A program made the position numbers and the translations under genes. Below the pieces are notes generated by a model. The model was not told the DNA's origin and ran no database searches. It saw only the letters and a program-made list of their open reading frames with translations. This document shows positions 1 through 9,332 of a stretch of 56,469 nucleotides of DNA, in pieces. Every line of letters begins with the position of its first letter. Positions within the stretch are counted from its first letter, which is position 1. The stretch spans positions 1 to 56,469 of the forward strand of contig JAFPVR010000074.1 in NCBI GenBank assembly GCA_017395245.1, read 5' to 3'. The stretch comes from Bacteroidales bacterium (GTDB lineage Bacteria > Bacteroidota > Bacteroidia > Bacteroidales > WCHB1-69).

Positions 1-182
1 GCTCGATGCTGCGGTAGCCGTACATGTAGCCGCACACGGTGGTCCGCCCGTCCGTGGGGTTGGGGTAGAGGTAGATCTCGCGCTCGCGGTTCTGGTAGTA
101 CTCGTCGATGCCCACGGAGTCGTCGGGGACGAAGGGCTGGGTGAACTCGGGATTGTGGTAGAGGGCGAAAACGGCGCTGGAT
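1..182. repeat. Copy 1 of a near-identical 182-bp repeat (T9SS gene 3' ends)
   Basis: Bases 1-182 match 3125-3306 with two differences that I can see (position 44 t versus c, position 173 g versus t). The segment encodes SSAVFALYHNPEF through the first strand of the T9SS sorting domain. The match may continue beyond the left edge. Confidence 0.9.
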
Positions 183-1912
183 GTTGCCGGACTTCCGTTG
201 ACAACAACGTTATTGGTGAAAGCCATATTTCCAATCATTTGTATAGTACAAACAACATTCCCAGAATTGTTAATAATGGTGGGGCCGGTTCCGCAATAAG
301 AAACTGGGTACGATACCGCAGGAGCAAAATCTATAAAAGAACCATCTATGCACCATCTGGCTAATCCTATTTGTTTGCTCGTCTTGCCAGTTGTCGCAAG
401 CATAACAAGTTGGTTGTTTACTATAGCAGGAGAAGCACTGCCCGCATTGGCAAGGGAAGACTCTGTCTCATTTGGAATAAAGTCATTCTTTATATAAGTA
501 CCTGTTGTTTTGTCAAACATTGCATAAAATGCACGGCGTTCTTGTTCTATCGAACTTCTACCGATAGTGTTTTCTACATCTTGCTCAAAATAAATATTAG
601 AATCTGTATTGGGCGTGTTTTTCGCTTCCCCACAAACATAGACAGCATTCGAATTGACCTGACTTCTATTAAATCCAACAGTGACGAAGTTTTCAGGATT
701 TTGTACTCTCGTATATACTTGGTTGCTCCATACCACATCACCGTCAGTGTTATATTTAACGATAAAATTGCAAGCGTATGCGGAGGAAATGTCGTTTGCT
801 GTGAGGTGATGAATACTATCCCACCAGTAATGGACTGGATACTGGTGTAATAGCCCTCCTCCACTCACAGTGTTCTCGGCCAATTCCATACGCCCAGTAA
901 TATACATGTTGTCCTCCTCGTCAAAGGATAAGCCGCTATATCTGCAATAAAAGTATCTGTTGATACTATCTCCCGTAAATTGATATGACGAAGCAATCCC
1001 ATCGGTATGGTCAACCAATGGTTTATGAAAGATCAGGTCTCCTGAAGGTGAAAATTTATACAATATGGCATTGTTGATACAAGCGTTATTGTAACTATTG
1101 GGGCTAACGTTCCCGGGAAGGAACAGGTTGTAGATCTTGTTTGAATCTCCGTCAACTATTATGGTCAGGGAATCGGTTTCCACTCCCGAGTACTGTATGG
1201 GACTATACACATAATAATTGCCATTGATGTCCCAGTGGACAAGATTTGTCTCTTCTCCCGATTGGCACAGTGGTGATACCACTCTAACTTCTTCATTCCC
1301 TTGAAGGTAGCGTTCTCGCGAATAGGCTTCAACAAAATGTTGATCCGAGACATCTCCATCGGTGTCCAAGATAGCAAAAAAAGTCCATCGACCAGTTTGG
1401 TACGGAGGTCTTCTGTTTTCAACAGGAATTGCATGTACTTGAGCCCCACGAATCAGCGTGTCCAAATAGTAGAGCCAAACATTGCCCCAATTGTAATCAA
1501 CATATTCCATCTCAACATTACCCGAAATAAACACCCGGTTATTTCTCACCTCCATCCAAAGAGGTGTACAATAAGAGCCGCTATTTTTCACTACTTTATA
1601 CCATAACATATTCCCCAAGGTGTCGAATTTGGCCAGAAGTATGGATTTCTTGTTGCTGTTGAGCACTTGTGCGCTGGTCGTGAACTGCAGGGTGTTCTCA
1701 TCATATTTCGGACTTCCGCCCATGGTGCCATAGACGTAGATGTTGCCCTCATCGTCAAAGGCGGTGTTGATGATTTTATTGTAATAGTCGCCGTAGGAGC
1801 CGTCGCCTCCCGTCCAGTAATGCGCCCACTTCCACTCGCCCTGGGCGGAGGCGGTGAGGGTGATGAAAAGGGTGGCGAGGGTGGCCACGAAAAGGGATAG
1901 TCGTTTTTTCAT
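1..1912 (-). CDS. T9SS-secreted protein, 3' end cut by window edge
   Basis: This open frame starts at an ATG (1912-1910) and runs off the left edge without a stop. It begins with a signal peptide (MKKRLSLFVATLATLFITLTASAQ). The body is a repetitive beta-rich region of the kind seen in Bacteroidota surface proteins, with recurring patterns such as FDDEGNIYVYG and SFDEEDNMYITG. These resemble SBBP/beta-propeller repeats, which is a pattern-based guess. Near the window edge it has the start of a T9SS type A sorting domain (REIYLYPNPTDGR). The protein is probably exported through Sec, secreted by T9SS and anchored at the surface. Substrate and role are unknown. The last 182 bases are nearly identical to the 3' part of the broken gene at 2964-3832. 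Confidence 0.75.
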   Translation of the reverse strand, partial: MKKRLSLFVATLATLFITLTASAQGEWKWAHYWTGGDGSYGDYYNKIINTAFDDEGNIYVYGTMGGSPKYDENTLQFTTSAQVLNSNKKSILLAKFDTLGNMLWYKVVKNSGSYCTPLWMEVRNNRVFISGNVEMEYVDYNWGNVWLYYLDTLIRGAQVHAIPVENRRPPYQTGRWTFFAILDTDGDVSDQHFVEAYSRERYLQGNEEVRVVSPLCQSGEETNLVHWDINGNYYVYSPIQYSGVETDSLTIIVDGDSNKIYNLFLPGNVSPNSYNNACINNAILYKFSPSGDLIFHKPLVDHTDGIASSYQFTGDSINRYFYCRYSGLSFDEEDNMYITGRMELAENTVSGGGLLHQYPVHYWWDSIHHLTANDISSAYACNFIVKYNTDGDVVWSNQVYTRVQNPENFVTVGFNRSQVNSNAVYVCGEAKNTPNTDSNIYFEQDVENTIGRSSIEQERRAFYAMFDKTTGTYIKNDFIPNETESSLANAGSASPAIVNNQLVMLATTGKTSKQIGLARWCIDGSFIDFAPAVSYPVSYCGTGPTIINNSGNVVCTIQMIGNMAFTNNVVVNGSPATSSAVFALYHNPEFTQPFVPDDSVGIDEYYQNREREIYLYPNPTDGRTTVCGYMYGYRSIE

Positions 1913-1960
1913 AGGGTTTAAGGTTTTGGGTTTAGGGTTTAAGGGAGTAGGGAATAGTTT

Positions 1961-2016
1961 AGTCTCAAGTCTCAAGTCTCAAGTCTTAAGTCTTAAGTCT
2001 TAAGTCTCAAGTCTCA
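1961..2016. repeat. Eight-copy heptamer tandem repeat (agtctca/agtctta)
   Basis: There are eight exact 7-base units: three agtctca, three agtctta, then two agtctca. They lie between the start of the first T9SS gene and the end of the phosphoribosyltransferase gene. A short ttta/ggg-rich stretch with telomere-like units lies next to it at 1915-1943. Confidence 0.95.
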
Positions 2017-2042
2017 TTTCCGGACGTAAAAATACCGTTCAA

Positions 2043-2849
2043 CTACATGGCGGCATCCGCCATCAAGTCTTTGCGGCCTATCAAACTGAAAACAACGATG
2101 TTATTGTCCTCGTTCAAAATCCGTAATGTACGAAGCATCTCGTTCAACGTGGAACCGCTGGTGGTCACATCGTCGATGATGAGCACGTTCTGGTCTCGAA
2201 TGGAAGCGCAAAGCCGTTCGTCTTCTTCGTTGGCGAATTTCAGGAAATGCATGATGTATGGGCGTAAGCGGCTTTTCTTCACATCTTTGGCAATCGTAAA
2301 ATAATCTTTCTGGTGAATGAGATCGACCATGTTATTAATGGCGACCCTCGCTTCCTCTTTTTGTTTTTCCGTATAACGGGGACGCCCGTTTTCCAGCACA
2401 TCGTCCAGATACTGTTTTTCGTATCCGTCCATATCAAACGAAATGTTCTGGGGCAGAGCCTTCACGAGTTGCATTTTGTGGAGCGTGGGCTGCGCGAAAC
2501 GATAGATATAGCGCAGCATGTACTGGTTTACCTTGCTGGAGGACTCGGGCATAATCACCATCTGATAATCGTACAGGTTGATCTTCCGGCTCAAGTCATC
2601 GATAGCTTTTTTGATGAATTGCGTCAGATTCGAGTCCTTTTGAAGATCTTCGGAGAATTTCACATATTGGATGAACGCACTTCGGACACTGCTGTCCACC
2701 TGCTCGGAGAATTCATAGCCATAGTAGAAGCACTTGCCGAACGCCTCCACCTGGTAGCCCTCGTCGGTCAGTTGCACAATGTCCTTTTCGTTGTCATGTT
2801 CAAAATCGAACACGAACTTTTGTGTCCTTTCATCAAAAGTGATACCCAT
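2043..2849 (-). CDS. Phosphoribosyltransferase-domain protein
   Basis: This is a 268-residue cytosolic protein. Its C-terminal third carries the PRPP-binding signature of type I phosphoribosyltransferases, VLIIDDVTTSGST at residues 222-234: two acidic residues followed by a TTSGST loop. The N-terminal 200 residues match no family I recognise, and no zinc-binding cysteines are present, so it is not a canonical ComF. It could transfer a base onto PRPP or sense PRPP; the substrate is unknown. It stands alone on the minus strand with a good promoter directly upstream. Confidence 0.7.
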   Translation of the reverse strand: MGITFDERTQKFVFDFEHDNEKDIVQLTDEGYQVEAFGKCFYYGYEFSEQVDSSVRSAFIQYVKFSEDLQKDSNLTQFIKKAIDDLSRKINLYDYQMVIMPESSSKVNQYMLRYIYRFAQPTLHKMQLVKALPQNISFDMDGYEKQYLDDVLENGRPRYTEKQKEEARVAINNMVDLIHQKDYFTIAKDVKKSRLRPYIMHFLKFANEEDERLCASIRDQNVLIIDDVTTSGSTLNEMLRTLRILNEDNNIVVFSLIGRKDLMADAAM

Positions 2850-2881
2850 AACTACTTGTCTAACATTAGAATTTCCAGCCG

Positions 2882-2911
2882 CAAAGATACATTTTTTCCA
2901 ATTCGCTGCAA
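2882..2911 (-). promoter_or_regulatory. Bacteroidota-type promoter of the phosphoribosyltransferase gene
   Basis: Read on the minus strand, a -33 TTG (2911-2909), a 19-base spacer and a -7 TATCTTTG (2889-2882) lie 33 bases before the ATG. This fits the TTTG/TAnnTTTG consensus of the Bacteroidota primary sigma factor. Confidence 0.65.
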
Positions 2912-2934
2912 TTCCATCCCTCGTTTTTCACGCC

Positions 2935-2973
2935 TCATCATTCATCATTCATCATTCTACATTCTACATTCTC
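2935..2973. repeat. Short tandem repeat (catcatt / ctacatt units)
   Basis: Tandem heptamers of the type tcatcat and tctacat lie at the 3' end of the broken T9SS gene. The stop codon (2966-2964) and the last Met codon of that reading frame fall within the array. Confidence 0.8.
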
Positions 2974-3832
2974 ACCGCCTTCCTCACCACGCTCACCCCT
3001 CGCTCGAAGTTGATCTTCACGAGGTACGTGCCGGAGGGATAGGGCGAGAGGTCGATTTCGGGCAGGGACGTGCCGTGGGGCGAATCTAAGAGGGTGGCCA
3101 GTTTGCGGCCCTGGAGGTCGAGCAGCTCGATGCTGCGGTAGCCGTACATGTAGCCGCACACGGTGGCCCGCCCGTCCGTGGGGTTGGGGTAGAGGTAGAT
3201 CTCGCGCTCGCGGTTCTGGTAGTACTCGTCGATGCCCACGGAGTCGTCGGGGACGAAGGGCTGGGTGAACTCGGGATTGTGGTAGAGGGCGAAAACTGCG
3301 CTGGATTGTGAAGAAGGACAGTTAACGGATACATTATTGTCAAAACAGACAGGGGCGTTTGCTCTGAAATTAACCAACAAGTTGCCACCTTCATTGGCAA
3401 TCAACGAACCGTCTGCGAGTGGCATTGGCGATGATATTGTGTCAGACCCGATATAAACACCATCTGTTCGCCATTGGGATATTATTCTGTAGTTATAATT
3501 AACATTTGAAAACGAAAAGATACGATTGTTAATGATGGCGGGAAGATGACCATGTACAGCCTGAGCAGCGGGAATAACGCCAGCTCCTTGGTTTTCTCTT
3601 GCTCGTTGCACGCCACGGCGATTGACAAAAAATTGTACAAATCGGTGAAATGCGGAATTCCATTATAGATGGAATCCATCCTGCAATACATCCCGTAAGC
3701 GATTTCGGGTGGGTAGTCGTTATGGTTGATTTTATCCCTAATCTGGCAGTATTCCGTCCACTCCGGCGTCTGCGCGAAGCTGCCGAGCGTGAACAAGCAG
3801 AGCAGAAGGATGGTCAAGGTCGGTTTTTTCAT
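2964..3832 (-). pseudogene. Chimeric, frame-broken T9SS-secreted protein gene
   Basis: The 5' part (3832 to about 3530) encodes a signal peptide (MKKPTLTILLLCLFTLGSFAQ) and about 75 further residues (PEWTEYCQIRDKINHNDY and on) of an unrecognised family. The 3' part lies in another frame, from about 3560 to 2964. It is homologous to the C-terminal third of the gene at 1-1912: the PAIINN segment, SSAVFALYHNPEF, then a T9SS type A domain ending VKINFERGVSVVRKAVRM. The two parts do not share a reading frame, and their N-terminal families appear unrelated. I read this as an illegitimate fusion or large internal deletion that left no intact product. A translated 116-residue secreted stub remains possible. 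Confidence 0.7.
3125..3306. repeat. Copy 2 of the 182-bp T9SS 3'-end repeat
   Basis: This is the second copy of the segment at 1-182. It lies inside the chimeric pseudogene. Upstream of the repeat the two genes are clearly diverged, so the match looks like recent gene conversion or duplication limited to the sorting-domain end. Confidence 0.9.
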
Positions 3833-3898
3833 GACGGTTTATGTTTAGTGAAATGACATATTTCTACGAATAAAGGATAATCTGGCGATTTCCGCCTC

Positions 3899-4140
3899 GT
3901 GCCAGCGGCACGAAATCTCAATAACCCCATACCAGCGGAACGAAGTGAAGCGCAGTGTGGGGTAGAAGGGGCGATGAGGGTACCTGCGTGCAGAATGCAC
4001 GCCACTACATGTATAGCAGTGGAGGATGTCCATCGATGGTGATAGTAGTGTGTCTCCGACACACAGCCTCGTGCCCCCGACACGTACCCCACACGGCACT
4101 CACTGCGTTCGTTTCGAGTGGGGTTACTGAGATGGCGTGC
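3899..4140. repeat. Composite palindromic intergenic element
   Basis: This fills most of the gap between the chimeric gene and blaR1. I see an outer ACCCCA...TGGGGT stem (3925-3963), hairpins with CGTGCA/TGCACG and GTGTC/GACAC arms, and a second ACCCCAC...GTGGGGT block near 4087-4127. Similar ACCCCA/TGGGGT palindromes occur in the elements at 11832, 12645 and 16114. No credible gene is present. Confidence 0.6.
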
Positions 4141-4177
4141 ATCCTGCACGCGGCGAGAGGATTCGATATACACTGCC

Positions 4178-5779
4178 TTATTCATAAAACTGCACCTTAT
4201 ACGTTTCGCATGGGAAAGTATCGATTTGGACACGCAGGAAGCGAGATGCAGACTGTCTGTCGGATTGGACAAGGTCAACACTCGTGTAATTCCGGGAAGA
4301 GCGTGGATCAGTTACGGTGATTTTACCCGTGAGGTTTTCGTCAGAGGTGAAACCCACCGGCAACCATAAACAGCAGCGCACGGGCTGCCCGTCTTTCATG
4401 GCCGGCTTGCAGGCGGGCGCAGCACGGAAAGCACGGCTGAACTCTGTTATGAGCGATTCATACAATTGCCGTATAATCTCGTTCCGCGATTCCTCATCTA
4501 AGGATGTGCTTTCGCCAGGGTCAAGACGCGCAAGCGTATAACCATTATTGCCTAACAAGGCCACCAAACATCCATCTTCGGACTTCCATTTGACGTATGC
4601 CGTGTCTAACTCCACGTGGCGTACCTGACCATCCTTCTCCACAATGAAACGGACTGTGAAAATGCCTTGTAGCTTGTATTTCTTGGCCAACTCGGGATAC
4701 TGCATGCTGCTGTACAGGTTATCGACGTACTGTTGGATGCCACCCGGGAATTCCGGCATCACATCGGGACTATTGCCGACTGGGTTATAGATGACTGGAT
4801 CCTCTGGCTCTTCGATAACCTCTTCCACCAAATCTTCGGCAACTTCCTCCTTCGGATGGCAGTTCACCATCAGCAAACCGCACACGACGGGGATGAGCGC
4901 GAGCATCCACCACGCTGACACTCTGCGTTTCACGGGCTGGCTCATCATCAGAATCCGCTTCTTGGTCAGCAGATGACGGAAACTGTTGCCCACGGGCATG
5001 AATTTGCCCACGCACAACTGCTTGTACAACAGCTCCAAATAGTCGCGCTTGAGGGCGCCTTGTGCCAGCACCTGCTCATCCGCGAGGTATTCGTGAACAC
5101 AGCTTAACTCCTTCGCACAGAGGTAAATGACGGGATTGAACCATTGCAGCACCTTCAGTACTTCCAGGAAGAGCAGGTCGAAGGTGTGGCGCTGACGGAT
5201 GTGCGCCCGCTCGTGCGCCAATACCTGCCGCAACTCGCTGTCGGTAAACACGTCCGGATTCACGAAGACCGACCGCAGGAATGAGAAAGGAAGGTTGCCG
5301 TCGGGCTCAGCCAACACGCGCACACGCTCCTCCCGCGTGGAAAGCTCGTCCGAAATAGAACTGCGTCGGTAATACGAGGATGTCTTTATCAGTTTGACAA
5401 TCAGAAGGATGAAAGCGAATGCGCATCCAACGAGATATACAGCCAACAAGGCATCTTTCCAATTCCAAGCGGAAGACACCGCGACAGGCTCCGTTGGCGA
5501 CGGCGTAACAGTCTGCACCGGCTCTATAGAGGCTTCTTTAACCTCAATTTGCGGCACGACGGTTTCATCGGGCATCTGGATTTGCTGCACGTAGGCGCTC
5601 ACGCGGGCAGCCTGCGGGGCTTTTGTCTCGATGGAAACGAAGGGAATGATCATGGCAACAATCAATGTGCCAATGAGATAGAATCGGCGTAGACGGAACA
5701 GATTGCTCCGGCGCAAGGTGGCGGCATACAGCCCGAAAAAGAGGGCGATGGCGACAGCGGAAAAAAAGATCGTTTTCAT
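4178..5779 (-). CDS. blaR1: BlaR1/MecR1-type M56 metallopeptidase sensor with TonB-like C-terminus
   Basis: This is a 533-residue inner-membrane protein. Membrane segments are visible at about 3-20, 33-50, 108-130 and 288-307. The M56 zinc site is HERAH at 189-193, with the third ligand Glu230 in HEYLAD. After the last membrane segment, residues about 340-395 (MQYPELAKKYKLQGIFTVRF and on) form a TonB C-terminal-like domain, common in Bacteroidota members of this family in place of a penicillin-binding sensor. The family relays a cell-surface signal to proteolysis and derepression of a BlaI-type repressor. It overlaps blaI by four bases (ATGA), so the pair is one operon. The signal is unknown; beta-lactam should not be assumed because no penicillin-binding domain is present. 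Confidence 0.85.
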   Translation of the reverse strand: MKTIFFSAVAIALFFGLYAATLRRSNLFRLRRFYLIGTLIVAMIIPFVSIETKAPQAARVSAYVQQIQMPDETVVPQIEVKEASIEPVQTVTPSPTEPVAVSSAWNWKDALLAVYLVGCAFAFILLIVKLIKTSSYYRRSSISDELSTREERVRVLAEPDGNLPFSFLRSVFVNPDVFTDSELRQVLAHERAHIRQRHTFDLLFLEVLKVLQWFNPVIYLCAKELSCVHEYLADEQVLAQGALKRDYLELLYKQLCVGKFMPVGNSFRHLLTKKRILMMSQPVKRRVSAWWMLALIPVVCGLLMVNCHPKEEVAEDLVEEVIEEPEDPVIYNPVGNSPDVMPEFPGGIQQYVDNLYSSMQYPELAKKYKLQGIFTVRFIVEKDGQVRHVELDTAYVKWKSEDGCLVALLGNNGYTLARLDPGESTSLDEESRNEIIRQLYESLITEFSRAFRAAPACKPAMKDGQPVRCCLWLPVGFTSDENLTGKITVTDPRSSRNYTSVDLVQSDRQSASRFLRVQIDTFPCETYKVQFYE

Positions 5780-6168
5780 AAGGCATCGGTTTTTTCGTTA
5801 GAATTGTCGGAGGGCACCGCGTCAATCATGCGGCGGATTTCGTCCAAGTCCTCCATCGAGATGTCCTTGTTCTGGGCGAAAAAGGAGACCATCGACTTGA
5901 AGGAATTGTCGAAATAGTGCTGCACGAAATGCTGCATGAACGCTTCCGAATATTGTTCCTTGCTGACCAGCGGGTAGTAGCGGTTCGCTTTCCCGAAGGT
6001 CTCGTGGCCCACGAACCCCTTCTTTTCGAGGATTCGCACCACGGTCAACACGGTGTTGTACGCGGGTTTCGGCTCGGGGAAATTGGCGGTGAGATCCGCT
6101 GCGAACCCTTGACCGATCTTCCACAACACCTGCATCACTTGTTCTTCTGCTTTTGTTAATTCTCTCAT
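5776..6168 (-). CDS. blaI: BlaI/MecI/CopY-family transcriptional repressor
   Basis: This is a 130-residue winged-helix repressor beginning MRELTKAEEQVMQVLW, the typical start of the family. The recognition region YNTVLTVVRILEKKGFV is present. The C-terminal half (from about residue 70) is the dimerisation and cleavage segment. BlaI proteins bind short dyads at their own promoter and are inactivated when the partner M56 protease is triggered. It is the first gene of the blaI-blaR1 operon. A matching dyad sits on the promoter 245 bases upstream, implying autoregulation. Confidence 0.9.
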   Translation of the reverse strand: MRELTKAEEQVMQVLWKIGQGFAADLTANFPEPKPAYNTVLTVVRILEKKGFVGHETFGKANRYYPLVSKEQYSEAFMQHFVQHYFDNSFKSMVSFFAQNKDISMEDLDEIRRMIDAVPSDNSNEKTDAL

Positions 6169-6264
6169 ATTGTTATATTTTATTGGTTAATGTTCGTTGC
6201 TCGTTTATCGTTCGTTCGTCGTATCATTCATTGTTCATTCATCGTATCGTTCATCGTTATCTGA

Positions 6265-6324
6265 TCCCAGGGCTCACTATCGTTCACCCTGGGCTGACAT
6301 ACGTCGGGCTTTCAGCCCTTTTGG
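6265..6324 (-). repeat. Dispersed GGGCT-hairpin repeat, copy 1
   Basis: On the minus strand this reads CCAAAAGGGCTGAAAGCCCG, then acgtatg, then a CCCAGGG...CCCTGGG palindrome. The same roughly 60-base element lies at 22100-22159, upstream of asnS. Each half forms its own hairpin (GGGCT/AGCCC and CCCAGGG/CCCTGGG). Here it lies in the long leader between the blaI promoter and the blaI start codon. Confidence 0.9.
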
Positions 6325-6383
6325 AATGTTGTTTGTATTATTCATAATTCATCATTCATAATTCATCATTTGAAATAACGCGG

Positions 6384-6428
6384 CAAAAATACAATTTATT
6401 ATTTAATTATACAACTAAAAAATTAGTT
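6384..6428 (-). promoter_or_regulatory. blaI-blaR1 promoter with overlapping repressor dyad
   Basis: On the minus strand a -33 GTTG, a 20-base spacer and a -7 TATTTTTG (6391-6384) form a good Bacteroidota promoter. Overlapping the -33 element is the dyad AACTAA-AAAA-TTAGTT (6413-6428), with perfect 6-base arms. Its ACTA/TAGT core resembles BlaI/MecI operators. A repressor bound there would block the -33 contact. The leader of about 210 bases before the blaI ATG holds short degenerate repeats and the hairpin element at 6265-6324. Confidence 0.65.
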
Positions 6429-6449
6429 TTGTGATTTTTTTTGTTTCAT

Positions 6450-6484
6450 GGATAAAAAATGAAAAGGGTCGAGAGACCCTTTTC
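6450..6484 (-). terminator. Rho-independent terminator of the ABC exporter operon
   Basis: There is a perfect 10-base stem GAAAAGGGTC (6461-6470) / GACCCTTTTC (6475-6484) with a GAGA loop. Read leftwards it is followed by ATTTTTTA. It lies about 155 bases after the permease stop codon. Confidence 0.75.
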
Positions 6485-6638
6485 GTCAATGTGTATCGGG
6501 CTTGTGCGAGACAGGCGTTAGTGTGATTGCCACTGTAGATATGACGCGAAAAAAGCAAATGGTTGCAGTTTGTTAAAAACTTTTTTTCGGCACACGTATA
6601 TCGTGCTGAAGTTCGTCAGAAACAGTTTGCCGACCGCG

Positions 6639-9241
6639 CTAACTTCTAACTGTCTCCACCGGCTCGAACCGCAGCGACAGCGCCGACTGTACTGTAACGA
6701 CCAACACCGTGAGCGCCAGCAGGATAAGGTAGGCGATGACGAAGAGCCAGACCGTGATAGGCGCGTGGCAGACGAACAGCTTCAGCCAATGGCCGATCAG
6801 CGGGAGGCTGACGGTCACGGAGAGCAGGAAGGCGACGGTGCAGACGAGGGCGTACTTGCCGTTGGCGCGGGCGAGCAGCTGTCCCGTGGAGGAGCCGAAG
6901 ATCTGCCGCAAGCCCAGCTCGGGACGGCGGTAGGTCATCTCCAGCAGCAACATCCCCGCCACGCCCGTCAGCGCGAGCAGCACCGCGATGCCGCAGAGGA
7001 TGAACATCCCCTTCGAGAGGCCGGCCTCCTTTTCGTAGAAGCCCGCGATGTCGTCGTCCAACGTGCTGATTTCCAAATTGTCACAGCCGAATTCTTTTGC
7101 CAGTTGACGAATCTCTCGGGCAATAACGGACGTGTCCGCCCCCTCGCCGTATTTAACATAGAAGTACTGCAGTATCTGACCGTACTTCCCGACCTCCAGC
7201 CCCAACGGCTGAATGGTATCAAACAACGGGCGGAAATGGAAATCCTGCACAAAACCCACGACAGTCGTTTTCATCATCTTCTCCCCATAATGCCAGTTTA
7301 GCTGTAAATGATTGGTTTCCTGCGCTTTTCGGTTAAAAAACACATATTGGTTGTACTTGATGGAGTCGCTGTCTTGGGGCAACCGGCCTTCCAGCAGCTT
7401 CACCCCGAAGAAATCCATAAAGTTGGGCATAATCTGCATGACGTTGAATTCCACATTCGTCACATTCTCCTCCCGCTCGTTCAACACCGGACGTCCGTAC
7501 AACACATACCCGCTTTTGCGCACTATCGGACATGAAGTGGCGGTGAATTTCTCAACACCGACAAGCTGTCCTATGGCGTTGACAAACGAATCCACTTGGG
7601 TATGGTTGATGTTTGCCGGGAAACCGAGGATGTTTTTCGTCTGAAAACCCATGTCATACGTCTTGAGGTAACGGTTTTGGACCGCGACATACATCGTGCA
7701 GGTCAGGATGACAGAGGCGAGGAAGAATTGCAACCCGATGAAAGCCGTGCGCAGCCGAATTCCCGCCTTCGAGAACCCGTAGCTGCCCTTCAGCGCAACA
7801 TCGGGCGACACGGCGGTGACCATCCGGGCAGGGACAATGGAGACGACCACACCGGCAGCGACGGACATCAGTAAGGTCAGCAATAGGATGCCGACATTGC
7901 CAGCGAAACGGACAGGAACAGTCAGCAGCGGGAGTTTGGGGATCAGCGTGCACAAGGCGACGATGCCCACGGCAACGGTGAAAGCGATGAGGGCGAGCAC
8001 AACATACTCGAGCATCAAAATGAGCCGGATGCGGCGGTCCGACTCGCCGAGTACCTTGCGGTGTTCACACGCCGCATCCGCAGGGGCGCATCCGCGATGG
8101 CGAAGTTGGCGAAGTTGAGGAAGGCGATGAGGAGAACCGCCCACGCAATGCCCGCCAGACAGTTCGACACGAAACGGCTTGTCTGGTCCCGATAGCCGTT
8201 ACTGGCATCCGTCTCGAAATGGATGTCGTTGACGGCCTCCAATCGCACGAACGCACCTTCGTCGTCGCCAAACCACTTGGTGAAGAGCGGCTGCAGCTGC
8301 GCCGCCAAGGTGTCCGGATGGGTGCCGTCCTCCAACTTGCAATAGATGGATCCTACGCCACTCGGATCTTTCATCACGCGCTCTACCATCACCGGCGCCG
8401 GCTTATTCGAGTCACAAGAAGCCCTGACGGTAAGCCATTCTTCCTCAACAGGCTCTAATCCAACATAATTGGAGGCTTCCGTCACTGCACCCTCCTGCCC
8501 TGATGTTTTGGCCGTCAGCCACACATCAGCATACAAGGAATCCTCTGTGCCATCAATGCAAAGGACTCCCGCTGAGAACTCTCCAGGCTTATTACGCAAG
8601 GCCCGTATCGAATCCTTACATATCTGTTTCACCTTATATTCCCAGTGAGGCAATCGGATGAAAAACAGCGGGTTTCCGAAGGTGTTGTTCGCTGGCATAT
8701 CCTTATACACCGCCACAATCTTTCGCTGAATGACAGAATCGTGTCCATAAAGTCCATAAAAGTGCTCCTTTAAGGAAATGGTCTTGTCCACCGCACTCAC
8801 CTTCGGGAAGAGCTTCACGGCCAAAGATTTGGGCAAAACGACCTCTTCTTCGTCATCCAAGTCGCCGAAAGTGCCGTCAACGCATTGGAATCCGAAGAAG
8901 TCGAAGAACCGCGTGTCGAAGAGTGTCACCTCCGGCAGGTCACCTCCAATTCCTGTGGGTTCAACAACGCTGCAACCTTTTCCATAGGCTAAACACTGAT
9001 AGACATCCTCGACACCATGCAAACTGGCCAGGGAATCGGCCACCCCATCTTCATAGATGTTATGGTCATATCCCTGATTATCGGCATTTTGTTCCACGCG
9101 ATACATCCTTTCGGAATCCGCGAAGCACCTGTTGTAGCTCCGGTCGTAGCGGACCTGCGTCTGGAGGATCATAAAGGCGGCCAGGGCAACGGCGAGGCCG
9201 AGGATGTTGAGGATTTTTGGGGTTTTCGGGGTGGTTTTCAT
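6639..9241 (-). pseudogene. FtsX/MacB-like ABC permease, disrupted by one frameshift
   Basis: Two consecutive frames together make a permease of about 867 residues, matching its 863-residue neighbour. The upstream frame starts MKTTPKTPKILNILGLAV (first membrane helix) and includes the periplasmic MacB-type domain up to ADAPLRMRRVN. The second frame resumes at RKVLGESDRRIRLIL and contains the remaining membrane helices. The break is at about 8059-8065. Restoring a single base there, in what would be an ACCCGC run, rejoins the frames. The protein would pair with the ATPase at 11955 in an exporter or signalling permease. It is either a real recent mutation or a sequencing error. Confidence 0.8.
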
Positions 9242-9270
9242 AATATGTTTTATTGTGATTTTTTCGATTC

Positions 9271-9332
9271 GGCTATTGGCTTTTGGCTTTTGGCTGACAA
9301 GCTAATAGCCAAAAGCTAATAGCTAAAGGCTA
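9271..9332. repeat. Inverted short-repeat array (ggctattggcttttggct)
   Basis: Units of the type GGCTATT/GGCTTTT run in one direction (9271-9294), followed by the complementary AGCTAATAGCCAAAAG units (9300-9332). Together they could fold into a hairpin between the two permease genes. The last two codons and stop of the upstream permease (CTTTAG) lie in the array. Confidence 0.85.

Noticed and set aside
1961-2016. Heptamer array considered as a CRISPR
   Set aside because: The units are contiguous 7-mers with no spacers, and no cas genes are present.
4178-6428. Beta-lactam resistance locus
   Set aside because: No beta-lactamase or penicillin-binding protein is adjacent, and the BlaR1-type protein has no penicillin-binding sensor domain.
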